The notes under the pieces: model-generated | Told to the model about the DNA's origin: nothing | Seen by the model: the letters and a program-made list of their open reading frames with translations, nothing else | The model's database searches: none | In this document: piece by piece, positions 43,938 through 53,435 of the stretch | Layout of the letters: every line of letters begins with the position of its first letter | How positions within the stretch are numbered: the first letter of the stretch is position 1 | Translations under genes and position numbers: made by a program | NCBI RefSeq assembly: GCF_036014015.1 | Contig: NZ_CP107905.1 | Span: 5,270,001 to 5,334,000, forward strand | Reading direction: 5' to 3' | Length of the DNA stretch: 64,000 nt | From: Streptomyces sp. NBC_00457 | Lineage (GTDB): Bacteria > Actinomycetota > Actinomycetes > Streptomycetales > Streptomycetaceae

Positions 43938-46900
43938 CGGCGGGTCACCTCGTCGGGCGGCTGCACACTGCCCATGACCACCAGGAAGTCCGTCTTCACC
44001 GGCGAGAACCCGGGACCCCTCGCGGTGATGGTGCGCGGTCCGGTCTGGTCCTTGGCCAGGATGAGCAGCTGGCCGATGAACGTGCCGTCCCGCTTCGGAA
44101 TGGTCGGCGCCGCCGCCGCGGTGATCCCCGGGTTCCACTTGAACCGCACCGGCACACCCGGCGGGAAGTCCTTGCCGCGCACCGAGGTGACGAAGCCGGG
44201 CTTGCCGATCTCCGGCACCGCGATGATGCGCGGCTGCAGGATCCGCACCCGCTCCCGGGCGGTGTTGTCGTTCCGGTCGGCATCCGTCCCGGTGGTGGTG
44301 AGGATGCCGACCGCCTGGCCCGTCGTCGCCTTCTTGGGGCTGAGGACCACCCGTACGACCGTGCTCGCGCCCGGCCTCAGGTCCGGCAGCGCACACACCC
44401 AGGCTGTGTCACAGCCCGCCGGCGGCCCGCTGTTCGCGATGCCCCTGGGCAGGCCGATCTTCAGCCGCAGCCCGGTCGCCAGCGCGTTGCGGCCGTTGCG
44501 CACGGTGTACGTCACCACGACCCGCCCGCCCACATAGCCGGGGTTCGGCTGGGCGCTGACCCGCACGCCGGGTCCGGCCTTCGGCTCCTGCGGCTCCGGG
44601 GGCACGGGGGGCTGCGGGGTCGTGGGCGGCTCGCTGGTGGGCGGCGCCGGGGTCGGGGTCGGGGTCGTCGGTGTCGGAGTGGGGCTCGGGTCCGGCGGGG
44701 GCGGCTGCTCCTCCTCGACCACCGGCACGACGGTCCGGCCCGTGTTGTCGGTGGGCTCCGGATCCAGGACCGTACCGGTGACCGACCAGTCGATCGGCGC
44801 GTCGCCGGGCGTGACGCCGGTGAGGGTCACGTCCACCGGCACGGTCGTGCCGGGTTCCACCACGCCCACGTTGCACTGGAGGGTGGCGGCGTCGCAGGTG
44901 CCCCCGGGATAGGTGATCCCGGTGATCTGCACGCCGGGCGGCGGGGCGATGGTCAGCGTGGTGCCGGGGGAGGCGGCGGGACCGTTGTTGATCACGTCGA
45001 CGGTGACCGTACTGGAGTCGCCGACGGTGACCTCCGGCGCGGTGCCGGGCGCCTCGAGAGCGAGGTCCACGGACTGCTGGACGGCGGGTTCCTTCTGCCG
45101 GCCCGGGAAGTCGGTGGTGAGCGGGGTGATCGCGCCGGACTCGACGTTCAGGACGCTCAGCTTCTCGGGGCTGTTGACCGCGACCTCGGCACGCGAGCTG
45201 AACACCAGGCTCTCGCCGTCGGCCGTCCACGCGGCGTCGCGCGGCTGGAACGGGCCGGTGGCCGAGGTGTCCGGCAGCTCCCGGCCGCAGGCGCCGGGCA
45301 GGTCGATGAGGGAGGCGGGCAGCAGCACCTGGCAGTCGTCGCCCGACAGGGACGTCAGGAGGAGGCCGTTCTGCTCGTCGACCGCGCCGCCGCCGTTCTT
45401 GCGGTTGTAGGCGATGGTGAGCCCGTCCGGCGAGAACGCCGGGCTGTCGTCGATGACTTCGCAGTCGCCCGGGCAGTTGATCGCGCTCAGGTCGGTCTGC
45501 CGGCCCAGGTCGTTCACGGGCACGGTCCAGATGTGCTTGTTGCCGCCGCCCCCGTTGATCTCCATGTTGCGGGTGAAGGCGAGGGTGGTGCCGTCGGAGG
45601 ACCAGGTGGGCTGGGCGTCCTGACCCTGGAGCTCCCCGGCCGGCGGGGTGATCTCGCCGGTGATCGCACCGGTGGCCGCGTCGGCGATGAGGATGCGGCT
45701 CGGTCCCGCGCCCTCACCGACGCCGCCCGGCGAAGTCCGGGTGAAGGCGAGGAACTTGCCGTCCGGGGAGAACGTCGGGTCGGTGTCCCAGTCCCCCGCG
45801 GCGCGTCCGGCGAGCGGCATGGGCGCCGCGTTGGCGCCGTCGGCGTCAACCATCCAGATCCGCTCGACGCGCTGCCCGTCGACGGTCTCGAAGCGGGTGA
45901 CGACGATCCGCCGGCCGTCGGGCGTGTAGTTCTGCCGCTCGGTCCACGGGTCGTACCCGTCCCTGGGCTGGAACAGCGGGTCCTTGGCGGGATCGGTGTT
46001 GGTGTCGGCCTCCGGGTCCTCGTTGAGGATCGTCAGCCCCAGGTCGCGCGGGTCGGACCCGTCCATCCGGGCGTCCTGCAGCGTCACCACGTGCGCGGCG
46101 GAGACCTCGTCGGTACGGGTTCCCGGGTCGTCCGCCGTGGTGCGCTCCACGATCACGCCGCCGCCGTTGATCGAGCCGAGCCAGGTGGGCGAGAGGACTT
46201 CCCGGTCCTCGTTGAGCACCAGGGGAGGTTCCACGTTCGGGTCCTCGCCGGCGTGCGCGGGGAACGTGAACACGTGGTCGTAGTCGCCCTCGCAGGTGCA
46301 GGTGATCTCGGGGCTCAGGAACACCACATCGTTCCCGTCGGGCTTCCACGCTGCCGCGTGGGCACGCCAGTCGGCGAACCTGCCCGCGAACAGCGGCTCG
46401 TCGCTGGTCCCGTTCGTGATCCGCAGCGTGGGCCGCGGCTGCCCGTCGACGGTGGCCGTGGCGGTGTACGCGATCCAGTCCCGGTTGACGTCGTCGTTCA
46501 CCGGGTTCCACGCGGGCTCGGTGGCGGTGCCGTTCGCGGGATCGGTGACCCGGGTCTCGGTGCCGCCCGCCAGGGACCGTACGTAGATCTGCGCTCCGGC
46601 CGACGCGTCGCTGTCACTGGAGTACGCGATCCGCTGCCCGTCCGGGGAAACCGTCGGGTCCTGCTCGTTCGCGGGGGTGTCGGTGAGCCGCGTCGGGCTG
46701 CCGGTGCCGTCGGCGCGCACCTGCCACAGGTCGCGCTGCGTCCCGCCGCCGGCGCCGTTCGCCTCGGCGGAGTCGAACAGCACGGACCGGCCGTCCGGGG
46801 TCAGTTGGGGGTGCGCCGCGTTCATGCCGCTGGTGAGCTTGCGTACGGAACCGTCGGCGGCCCGCAGATAGATCTGCGGGTTCTTCTCGTCGCGGCGGCT

Positions 46901-47206
46901 CGCGAAGACCAGCTGGTCGCCGACGGCGGACGGCTGGGTGTCGTAGTGGGCCGGGCCCGCCCCGAACAGCGGTGCGCTGACGTTGTCCTTGGGGTCGGAG
47001 GTGGTGGAGGTGACCCTGCCGAGACTGCGGTGCCGGGTACCGGCGTACGCGACCCGGGCGTCCGCGGCGTCGGCCGCGGCCTGCGCCCGTGGTTCGGCGC
47101 TGCCCGGTCCCGCGGCCGCCGCCACCCCGAGCAGCGGGATCAGCAGCAGCAGCGACATCCCGAGTCTCCCCAGGCGGTACCGCCCGCCGGAGCCAGCGGT
47201 TTCCAT
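43934..47206 (-). CDS. Secreted TolB-like beta-propeller protein with DUF11/IPT-type domains
   Basis: 1090 residues from the ATG at 47206. A signal peptide (about 1-45, RLGRLGMSLLLLIPLLGVAA), then many PD40/TolB-like blades (LTPDGRSVLFDS, VSPDGQRIAYSSDSDA, FSPDGKFLAFTRTSP, FSPDGLTIAYNRKNG) over about 60-720. A DUF11/CARDB-like domain (VTVDVINNGPAASPGTTLTI) follows, a Pro/Thr linker, a second such domain and a final IPT-like domain (GKDFPPGVPVRFKWNPG). No C-terminal membrane anchor. It is translationally coupled to DUF4255, so an exported protein is made from the CIS transcript; its link to the particle is unknown. Confidence 0.8.
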   Translation of the reverse strand: METAGSGGRYRLGRLGMSLLLLIPLLGVAAAAGPGSAEPRAQAAADAADARVAYAGTRHRSLGRVTSTTSDPKDNVSAPLFGAGPAHYDTQPSAVGDQLVFASRRDEKNPQIYLRAADGSVRKLTSGMNAAHPQLTPDGRSVLFDSAEANGAGGGTQRDLWQVRADGTGSPTRLTDTPANEQDPTVSPDGQRIAYSSDSDASAGAQIYVRSLAGGTETRVTDPANGTATEPAWNPVNDDVNRDWIAYTATATVDGQPRPTLRITNGTSDEPLFAGRFADWRAHAAAWKPDGNDVVFLSPEITCTCEGDYDHVFTFPAHAGEDPNVEPPLVLNEDREVLSPTWLGSINGGGVIVERTTADDPGTRTDEVSAAHVVTLQDARMDGSDPRDLGLTILNEDPEADTNTDPAKDPLFQPRDGYDPWTERQNYTPDGRRIVVTRFETVDGQRVERIWMVDADGANAAPMPLAGRAAGDWDTDPTFSPDGKFLAFTRTSPGGVGEGAGPSRILIADAATGAITGEITPPAGELQGQDAQPTWSSDGTTLAFTRNMEINGGGGNKHIWTVPVNDLGRQTDLSAINCPGDCEVIDDSPAFSPDGLTIAYNRKNGGGAVDEQNGLLLTSLSGDDCQVLLPASLIDLPGACGRELPDTSATGPFQPRDAAWTADGESLVFSSRAEVAVNSPEKLSVLNVESGAITPLTTDFPGRQKEPAVQQSVDLALEAPGTAPEVTVGDSSTVTVDVINNGPAASPGTTLTIAPPPGVQITGITYPGGTCDAATLQCNVGVVEPGTTVPVDVTLTGVTPGDAPIDWSVTGTVLDPEPTDNTGRTVVPVVEEEQPPPPDPSPTPTPTTPTPTPAPPTSEPPTTPQPPVPPEPQEPKAGPGVRVSAQPNPGYVGGRVVVTYTVRNGRNALATGLRLKIGLPRGIANSGPPAGCDTAWVCALPDLRPGASTVVRVVLSPKKATTGQAVGILTTTGTDADRNDNTARERVRILQPRIIAVPEIGKPGFVTSVRGKDFPPGVPVRFKWNPGITAAAAPTIPKRDGTFIGQLLILAKDQTGPRTITARGPGFSPVKTDFLVVMGSVQPPDEVTRR

Positions 47207-47425
47207 CAGGGTCCCCTTCGCAGTCTGGATGCGGCATCTGGATGTGCCCCCGCCACCCTGCACCGCCCCCGTGCGGGGCGGCAGGGCGGTGGGGACGTAC
47301 CCGGGGGAAACGTGGGTGCGCTTTCGGGCAGTGCCGGGTTCCCGGAGGCCGCCGGACGGGGTGCACACGAACCCGTCGCCCCGTACACGGGACCCGTTGG
47401 CCGGACCAACCAGTCCACCGGTCCG

Positions 47426-48151
47426 TCAGATCAGCCCGTTGCGCAGGGCGTAGCCCACCGCGTGGGCCCGGTTGCGCAGTTGCAGTCGCGTGATGATCTC
47501 GTGCAGGACGTTCTTGACGGTCCGTTCGGAGTACGCGGTCTTGCGCGCGATCTCCGCCGTGTCCAGGCCCTCCGACACCAGACGCAGCATGTCCGCCTCG
47601 CGCGTGGTCAGCGTGGACAGTGACAGGCTCCCGGGGTCGAGTGCCGAGCGCTGGAGGTTGCCCACGTGGGAGAGCAGCTTGCCGAGCAGGTCGCCGGGCA
47701 GCACTCCCTCTCCGTTGGCTATCGCCAGGACCAGGCGCAGCAGCTGGTCCTGTTCGGCTTCGGCACGCCGCAGCACCGCCGCCACTCCGCACTCGATGAC
47801 GCGTTGCAGCGCGCCGGGTCCGAGCGTGCCGATCACCAGGCCGGTGCGGGTGGCCTTGTTGTGCCGCAGCCGGTGCAGCAGGGCGACCACGTCGTCGCCG
47901 ACGTCGTCGACGACCACCAGCGACACCGCGGCCCCTTCCGCGTCGACGTCGTCGACCAGGTCGACCTCGGGGCGCTGGCGCAACTGGTGGACGATGCCCA
48001 CGCGCAGCACCGGATCGGCGGCGTAGACGGCGACGGTCACCCGGCCGCCCGTCCGGTCGGCTCTGGACATCCGGTGGCCGGCCTTTGCCTGGGCGGGCTC
48101 ACGTGACGTGGTGTCGGACACGGCAGTGCTGTTCTCCTGTGCACATAACAT
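47426..48151 (-). CDS. Orphan LuxR-type response regulator of the CIS locus
   Basis: 241 residues from ATG 48151, or 231 from GTG 48121. A receiver-like domain (about 38-150, VTVAVYAADPVLRVGIVHQL; acidic VVVDD in place of the usual phospho-site context) and a C-terminal LuxR HTH (about 180-238, LTTREADMLRLVSEGLDTAE, RTVKNVLHEIITRLQL). No kinase gene is adjacent. If the ATG is used, codon 2 is TTA (48146-48148), making translation depend on the bldA leucyl-tRNA; the GTG start would avoid it. It sits upstream of the CIS minus-strand genes and probably regulates them. Confidence 0.85.
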   Translation of the reverse strand: MLCAQENSTAVSDTTSREPAQAKAGHRMSRADRTGGRVTVAVYAADPVLRVGIVHQLRQRPEVDLVDDVDAEGAAVSLVVVDDVGDDVVALLHRLRHNKATRTGLVIGTLGPGALQRVIECGVAAVLRRAEAEQDQLLRLVLAIANGEGVLPGDLLGKLLSHVGNLQRSALDPGSLSLSTLTTREADMLRLVSEGLDTAEIARKTAYSERTVKNVLHEIITRLQLRNRAHAVGYALRNGLI

Positions 48152-48357
48152 CGCTTGTTACCTGTTCCAGGGTTCGTGGGGGCAAGAGTGGTTCAGGACG
48201 AGGCAACCGCCGCAAGGCGGCGCACGGGAAGCGGCGCGCCACATTAACGAGCTACCGTTACAAGGGAGTTGACATTGGCTTGCCGGGCAGCGTGACTGCC
48301 CGTGTATTGCCCTCGCGTTCCTCGTGGGACCGCTGGACGCGCTTCTACGGTGGTGGC

Positions 48358-49713
48358 GTGACGCCTTCTGCAGCCTCTTCCGGCCCGGGTGCGCCCGGCC
48401 TCGACATTCCGGCCGTGACGGTGACGCCGGGCGAGATCGCCACGACCACTCTGACCGTCCGCAACGACAGCGACATCGTCGAGGCGTACAACCTGGAGGT
48501 CGTCGGGGACTGTGCCCCCTGGACCACCGTGGAACCGGCCCGGGTCTCGCTCTATCCCGGCACCTCCGAGACGGTGACGCTCCGTCTGGCCCCGCCGCGC
48601 TCCCCGGAGATCCGGGCCGGCGAGAAGCCCCTCGGTGTGCGGGTCCTGCCGACCGAGCACCCCGAGTCGGTACGGGTCCTCGAAACGACCGTCCATATCC
48701 AGGCGTTCCACGAACTGCAGACCGAGCTGGCCCCGCGCCGACGCCGCGGCTGGCTGCGCGGCCGCTACAAGCTGGCGGTGCGCAACCAGGGCAACACCCC
48801 GGTGCAGGTGGGCTTCACGCCCGGTCAGGCGGGCGAGGAACTCGGGTTCGCCTTCACCCCGGAGCAGCCGAAGCTGGAGCCCGGTGAGTCGACCGAGGTC
48901 GGCCTGCGGGTCCGTACGGCCAAGCCGGTGTGGTTCGGCGCCCCGGTGGTGTGGCCGTTCACGGTGGACACCGCCGAGACCGGTGACCGGGATGGGGACG
49001 CGGACGGGGAACAGCCCCGCTGGGACGAGCCCGCCGCCCCGCCGCCGCTGGACGCGGAGTTCGTCCAGATCCCGATCTTCCCCCGCTGGCTGCTGATCCT
49101 GCTGGCGGCGCTGCTCGCGCTGCTGCTCGCCTGGTTCGCACTGGTGCGTCCGGTCGTGAAGAGCGCCGCCAAGGAAGCCGCCGAGGAAGCGGTCCAGCCC
49201 CGTCCCACGCCCGCGGGCGAGCAGACTCCGGGCGCCGGGACCGGCGGCGGCGAAAACCCCCAGCCGGGCGGCCAGGAGTCGGGTGCGGGGGCCGGATCGG
49301 GCGGTGGCGGCGGTGGCGAGGGCGCCACGGGCGAGGGCGGCGTCACGGGCACCAGCGGCCAGCACTCGGAGACCATCGACGTGGAGTTGGCCGCCGGGGA
49401 GACCAAGTCCGAGTCCTACACGGTGCCGAAGGACAGTGTCTTCGGAGTCACGGACGCCGTCGTCGCCAACTTCCAGGGCGACGAAGGGGTCTTGACCTTC
49501 AACTTCGGCGACCGCAAAATCACCACCATCGCGCTGGAGACCTTCCGTAACCAGGACTACCACTGGGTGACCCCTATCAAGATCGCCGAGAACGACACCG
49601 TGACGATCAGCGTGACGTGCGCCAAGCCTGGTACACCGGCGACCGGTCAGCAGGCTCAGGGGTGCCACGAGGTCCTGAACGTGAGCGGAATTCTCAGCAG
49701 CACCAAGCAGTGA
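48358..49713 (+). CDS. Membrane 'hydrolytic protein' homologue with Ig-like domain
   Basis: 451 residues from the GTG at 48358 (MTPSAASSGPGAPGLDIPAV); the upstream frame has no good ribosome-binding site. NEW3/CARDB-like Ig domains fill about 15-215 (VTPGEIATTTLTVRNDSDIV, LYPGTSETVTLRL). A single transmembrane helix at about 243-263 (RWLLILLAALLALLLAWFAL), a Gly/Pro-rich linker, and a C-terminal beta-rich domain of about 110 residues. Streptomyces relatives carry the loose name 'hydrolytic protein' and occur next to this CIS locus. It is divergent from the LuxR gene. No catalytic motif is visible. Confidence 0.75.
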   Translation: MTPSAASSGPGAPGLDIPAVTVTPGEIATTTLTVRNDSDIVEAYNLEVVGDCAPWTTVEPARVSLYPGTSETVTLRLAPPRSPEIRAGEKPLGVRVLPTEHPESVRVLETTVHIQAFHELQTELAPRRRRGWLRGRYKLAVRNQGNTPVQVGFTPGQAGEELGFAFTPEQPKLEPGESTEVGLRVRTAKPVWFGAPVVWPFTVDTAETGDRDGDADGEQPRWDEPAAPPPLDAEFVQIPIFPRWLLILLAALLALLLAWFALVRPVVKSAAKEAAEEAVQPRPTPAGEQTPGAGTGGGENPQPGGQESGAGAGSGGGGGGEGATGEGGVTGTSGQHSETIDVELAAGETKSESYTVPKDSVFGVTDAVVANFQGDEGVLTFNFGDRKITTIALETFRNQDYHWVTPIKIAENDTVTISVTCAKPGTPATGQQAQGCHEVLNVSGILSSTKQ

Positions 49714-49798
49714 ATCGGACCCCCCGATTCACAGACATTGTCGAACTGTGGTTGCGCTTTCTGTAAAGCGTTCGATCTCCATCCGTCCGGAAATGACC

Positions 49799-49826
49799 AA
49801 CCCGGGTCCGAAACAGGACCCGGGTT
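49799..49826. terminator. Bidirectional terminator at the end of the CIS locus
   Basis: 11-bp perfect stem AACCCGGGTCC / GGACCCGGGTT around GAAACA, between two convergent genes; a smaller AATCGG/CCGATT hairpin lies at the plus-strand stop (about 49714-49730). Confidence 0.85.
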
Positions 49827-49838
49827 GTGTCCGTTCGG

Positions 49839-51827
49839 TCAGGTCAGCCCGCCGCGGCGCCCGTTCTCGGCCCGTTCCGCGCCCAGGCGGGCGAAGTACT
49901 CGATGAGTCCGGGGTGGTCGACCGCGGCCGGGTTCACGACCTGCGCCACGGGCGCACCCTGCAGCAGCCGCTTGACGGGGACTTCGAGCTTCTTGCCGGT
50001 ACGGGTGTGCGGGATGCCCGGGACTTCGACGATCTCGTCGGGAACGTGCCGCGGGGAGACGCCCGCTCGAACGGCGTCGCGGATCCTGTCGCGCAGAGCG
50101 TCGTCCAGGGTCACCCCGGCCGCGAGGACCACGAACAGCGGCATCCAATAGCCGCCGTCCGGCTCCTCCGCCCCGATGACCAGCGCCTCCGCGATCTCCG
50201 GCAGCCGCTCGACGACGTCGTGGATGTCGGCACTGCCCAGCCGTACGCCATTGCGGTTCAGCGTGGAGTCGGAACGGCCGTGCACGATCACCGACCCATG
50301 ACCCGTGACCGTGATCCAGTCGCCGTGCCGCCACACACCCGGGTACGCCGAGAAATAGGCGTCCCGATAACGGCTGCCGTCGGGGTCGTTCCAGAAGGAC
50401 AGCGGCATCGACGGCATCGGCCGGGTGACGACCAGCTCACCGACCTGGCCGACGACCGGAAAGCCCTCGGAGTCGTACGCGGCGAGCGCCACGCCGAGAT
50501 GGGGCGCCGACAACTCACCGGCCCACACAGGCGTGTTCGGGGCGCCGCCCGCGAAGCCGGACACGACATCCGTGCCGCCGCTGACGGAGACCAGCCGGAC
50601 CTGCTCCCCCAGACGGTCGCCGACCCACGGGTAGGCGGAGGCGGGCAGCGCGGAGCCGGTGCAGCCGATCGCGCGGACCGCCGACAGGTCGTGCACGGAA
50701 GGGTCGATGCCGAACTTGGCCATCCCCAGCAGATATTGAGGGCTGGTGCCGAACAGCGTCACGCGATGGCGGGCGGCCAGCTCCCACAGGATGTCGGGCT
50801 GCGTGAGCGGGGCCGGACTGCCGTCATACGTACACGTAGTGGCCCCGGTCAGCAGGGTGGAGACGACCAGGTTCCACATCATCCAGTGGGTGGTGGTGTA
50901 CCACAGCAGACGGTCGCCGGGGCCCAGGTCGGACTGGAGGCCGAGGGTCTTGAGGTGTTCCAGCAGGACCCCGCCGTGGCCGTGCACGATGCCCTTGGGC
51001 AGCCCGGTCGTACCGGAGGAGAACACGACCCACAGGGGATGGTCGAACGGCACGGGCGTGCAGGTGAGGTGCTCGGTACGGGTGGCCGCGTCCTCCCAGG
51101 GCACGAACAGGGCCGACGAGATCCCCGACGGCCACGGCAGCCCCACGTGGTCCACGAGCAGCGTCGCCTTCAACGTCGGCAGCGCACGGGCCAGTTCGAG
51201 AGCCGCGTCCCGGCGGTCATGAGTGACCCCGTTGAACAGATAACCGTCCGCCGCGATCAGGACCGTCGGCTCGAGTTGCGCGAACCGGTCGGTGGCCGCC
51301 GCGGCCGAGTAGTCCTGCCCGCACACCGACCACACGGCACCGAGGCTCGCGGCAGCCAGGAACGCGACGATCGCATGAGGCGTGTTGGGCAGATAGCCGG
51401 CCACCCGGTCCCCCTGCCCGACACCCAGATCCCGCAGCGTCGCGGCGACGGACGCGACCTGGCCGCGCAGCCGCGCCCCGGACAGCTCGTACCCGGCGCC
51501 GGTCTCGTCCAGCGCGACGACCGCCGTCTCGTCGTCGACAAGGTTGCGCAGGGCGTGATGGGCGTAATTGAGAGTGGCCCCGGTGAACCAGCGGGCGCCC
51601 GGCATCCGCTCGTCCGCGAGCACCTCGTCGTACGGAGTGTCCGCGTCGACGTCGAAGTACTCCCACACCGCACCCCAGAAGCCTTCCAGGTCGGTGACCG
51701 ACCAGCGGTGCAGGGCTGCGTAGTCGGCGGGGTCCACCCCGTTGCGCCGGGCGAAGTCAGCTATCCGGCTGCGCGCCGCGGACTCCGGGTCGGGGGTCCA
51801 GAAGGGCGCTGCGTACGGCGAGGTCAT
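49839..51827 (-). CDS. Acetoacetate-CoA ligase
   Basis: 662 residues, the normal length for acetoacetyl-CoA synthetase (EC 6.2.1.16). N-terminal ACAS domain WEYFDVDADTPYDEVLADER, P-loop-like FSSGTTGLPKGIVHGHGG, A5 core TTTHWMMWN and the C-terminal lysine motif RTGKKLEVPVKRLL. It turns acetoacetate into acetoacetyl-CoA. The start overlaps the hydroxylase stop by four bases, making it the last gene of a catabolic operon. Fumarylacetoacetate-type cleavage products would supply acetoacetate, which fits the neighbouring hydrolase. Confidence 0.93.
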   Translation of the reverse strand: MTSPYAAPFWTPDPESAARSRIADFARRNGVDPADYAALHRWSVTDLEGFWGAVWEYFDVDADTPYDEVLADERMPGARWFTGATLNYAHHALRNLVDDETAVVALDETGAGYELSGARLRGQVASVAATLRDLGVGQGDRVAGYLPNTPHAIVAFLAAASLGAVWSVCGQDYSAAAATDRFAQLEPTVLIAADGYLFNGVTHDRRDAALELARALPTLKATLLVDHVGLPWPSGISSALFVPWEDAATRTEHLTCTPVPFDHPLWVVFSSGTTGLPKGIVHGHGGVLLEHLKTLGLQSDLGPGDRLLWYTTTHWMMWNLVVSTLLTGATTCTYDGSPAPLTQPDILWELAARHRVTLFGTSPQYLLGMAKFGIDPSVHDLSAVRAIGCTGSALPASAYPWVGDRLGEQVRLVSVSGGTDVVSGFAGGAPNTPVWAGELSAPHLGVALAAYDSEGFPVVGQVGELVVTRPMPSMPLSFWNDPDGSRYRDAYFSAYPGVWRHGDWITVTGHGSVIVHGRSDSTLNRNGVRLGSADIHDVVERLPEIAEALVIGAEEPDGGYWMPLFVVLAAGVTLDDALRDRIRDAVRAGVSPRHVPDEIVEVPGIPHTRTGKKLEVPVKRLLQGAPVAQVVNPAAVDHPGLIEYFARLGAERAENGRRGGLT

Positions 51828-53416
51828 CGGGCGGGGCTCCTCAACAGGGGTTCGGGTACGGGCACTTCGGCGAATCGGCGAGTGGTGCACAGCAGGGGCG
51901 CCCAGGCGGCGGCGCCCGTGAAGCCGCTGCCTCCGCGTGGCAGGACGTCCATGACGACGCGATCGGGCCGCAGCAGGACCGCATCGGCACGCCCGGCCCG
52001 CAACCACTCCACGAGGCCGCCGTCGTCACCGGTCTCCCGCACGTCGACGACCCGGGCACCGAGCGTTTCGGCGAGCGCACGCGGCGTGGGCGGCAGCGGC
52101 ACCGCGGTCAGCACGGCGAAGGAGTCCCCGAGCAGGTCATCCAGCCGCACCTGCCCGCCCTCGACCGTCATCCGGGGCTGCGGACAGTACGTCCCGCCGA
52201 GCCGACCACGCCGTACCAACGGCCCGGCGGACAGCGGCCGGCCGAGATCCCGCCCGGCCATCCCCGTCACCCCGGGCACACGACAGATCGCACCCACGGC
52301 CGTACGACGTAGAGCCGCCGCCCGGTCCTGACCGCCGGTCATCGCCCACCCGGTGGCGACGGCGAGACGGATGAGATGACGGGAGTGCGGCTTGCGTTCC
52401 CGCTCATAACTGTCCAACAGCCGGTCATCGGCGCCCTGTTGCAGAACCCGGGCAAGCTTCCAGGTCAGGTTGTGGGCGTCCCGCATCCCGGCACACAGAC
52501 CCTGCCCGACGAACGGCGGCGTGAGATGCGCGGCATCACCGAGCAGAAAGACCCGCCCCCGACGCCAACGGTCGGCGACCCGGGCCCGGAAGGTGTACCG
52601 CGCCTGCCGAATGACATGGAAATCCTGGCCGGAGATGTCGACCCAGGGCGCGACCAGCTCACGCAGCAGCCCCTCGTCGAGTTCCTCCCCCTCCCGCAGC
52701 CGGAACTCCCAGCGATAGCGATCCTCACCGACCCGCATGAAGGTCGCCGGACGCTCCGGATCACAGACCTGATCGACGCCTTCCCAACACCGGACGGCGG
52801 CCTTCGTCGTCACATCGATGACGGTCCAGCTCTCCTCGAACCGCAGATCCTCCCACTGCGCGCCGATGGCGTCGCGGGTGAGGCTGCCCGCGCCGTCGCA
52901 GCCGAGGACGGCATCGGCGAGCAGCTGGTGCTCGCCCTCGTCGTCGCGATACGTCACACGGACCGGCCTGTCCGCACGCTGCTCGACCGCCGTCACCTCC
53001 ACCCCGCCCCGCAGCTCGCATTCCGGCCGACGGGCGAGCGCCTCGCGCAGCAGCCGCTCCAACTCGGGCTGGTCGAACATGCTGGTCTGCGGGAAGCCGT
53101 GGTGGCCGTGCGGGGAGCGCCGGAACTCGGCGATCACCCGGTGGTGGGCGTCCAGCAGACGCAGTCCGCGCGCGGGACGGGCGATGGCGGCGAACTCGTC
53201 GGCGATTCCAGCGGCTTGGAGGATCCTGCGGGCCTCGTCGTCGGTGGCGACGGCGCGGGGCAGGGGGTAGACGTCCAGGTGGCGCTCGAGGACGACGGTA
53301 CGCACCCCGCGCCGGGCGAGCAGGAGGGCGGCGGTCACGCCCACGGGCCCGGCTCCGACGATCACGACGGGCACGTACTCGGCGGAGTCCTGTCTTGCCG
53401 CTTGTTCGGCGGTCAT
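51824..53416 (-). CDS. FAD-dependent aromatic hydroxylase (MhpA-like)
   Basis: 530 residues. FAD-binding GxGxxG (VVIVGAGPVGVTAALLLARR), DG motif (VLGCDGAGSLTRDAIGA), GD motif (VFLLGDAAHLTPPFVGQG) and a C-terminal thioredoxin-like region. It resembles 3-(3-hydroxyphenyl)propionate hydroxylase, which adds an ortho hydroxyl to a phenol ring to make a catechol for ring cleavage. The next upstream gene (FAA hydrolase) ends 19 bp before; the downstream ligase start overlaps its stop. The exact substrate is not determinable. Confidence 0.9.
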   Translation of the reverse strand: MTAEQAARQDSAEYVPVVIVGAGPVGVTAALLLARRGVRTVVLERHLDVYPLPRAVATDDEARRILQAAGIADEFAAIARPARGLRLLDAHHRVIAEFRRSPHGHHGFPQTSMFDQPELERLLREALARRPECELRGGVEVTAVEQRADRPVRVTYRDDEGEHQLLADAVLGCDGAGSLTRDAIGAQWEDLRFEESWTVIDVTTKAAVRCWEGVDQVCDPERPATFMRVGEDRYRWEFRLREGEELDEGLLRELVAPWVDISGQDFHVIRQARYTFRARVADRWRRGRVFLLGDAAHLTPPFVGQGLCAGMRDAHNLTWKLARVLQQGADDRLLDSYERERKPHSRHLIRLAVATGWAMTGGQDRAAALRRTAVGAICRVPGVTGMAGRDLGRPLSAGPLVRRGRLGGTYCPQPRMTVEGGQVRLDDLLGDSFAVLTAVPLPPTPRALAETLGARVVDVRETGDDGGLVEWLRAGRADAVLLRPDRVVMDVLPRGGSGFTGAAAWAPLLCTTRRFAEVPVPEPLLRSPAR

Positions 53417-53435
53417 GTGCGGCTCACTTCCGGTC

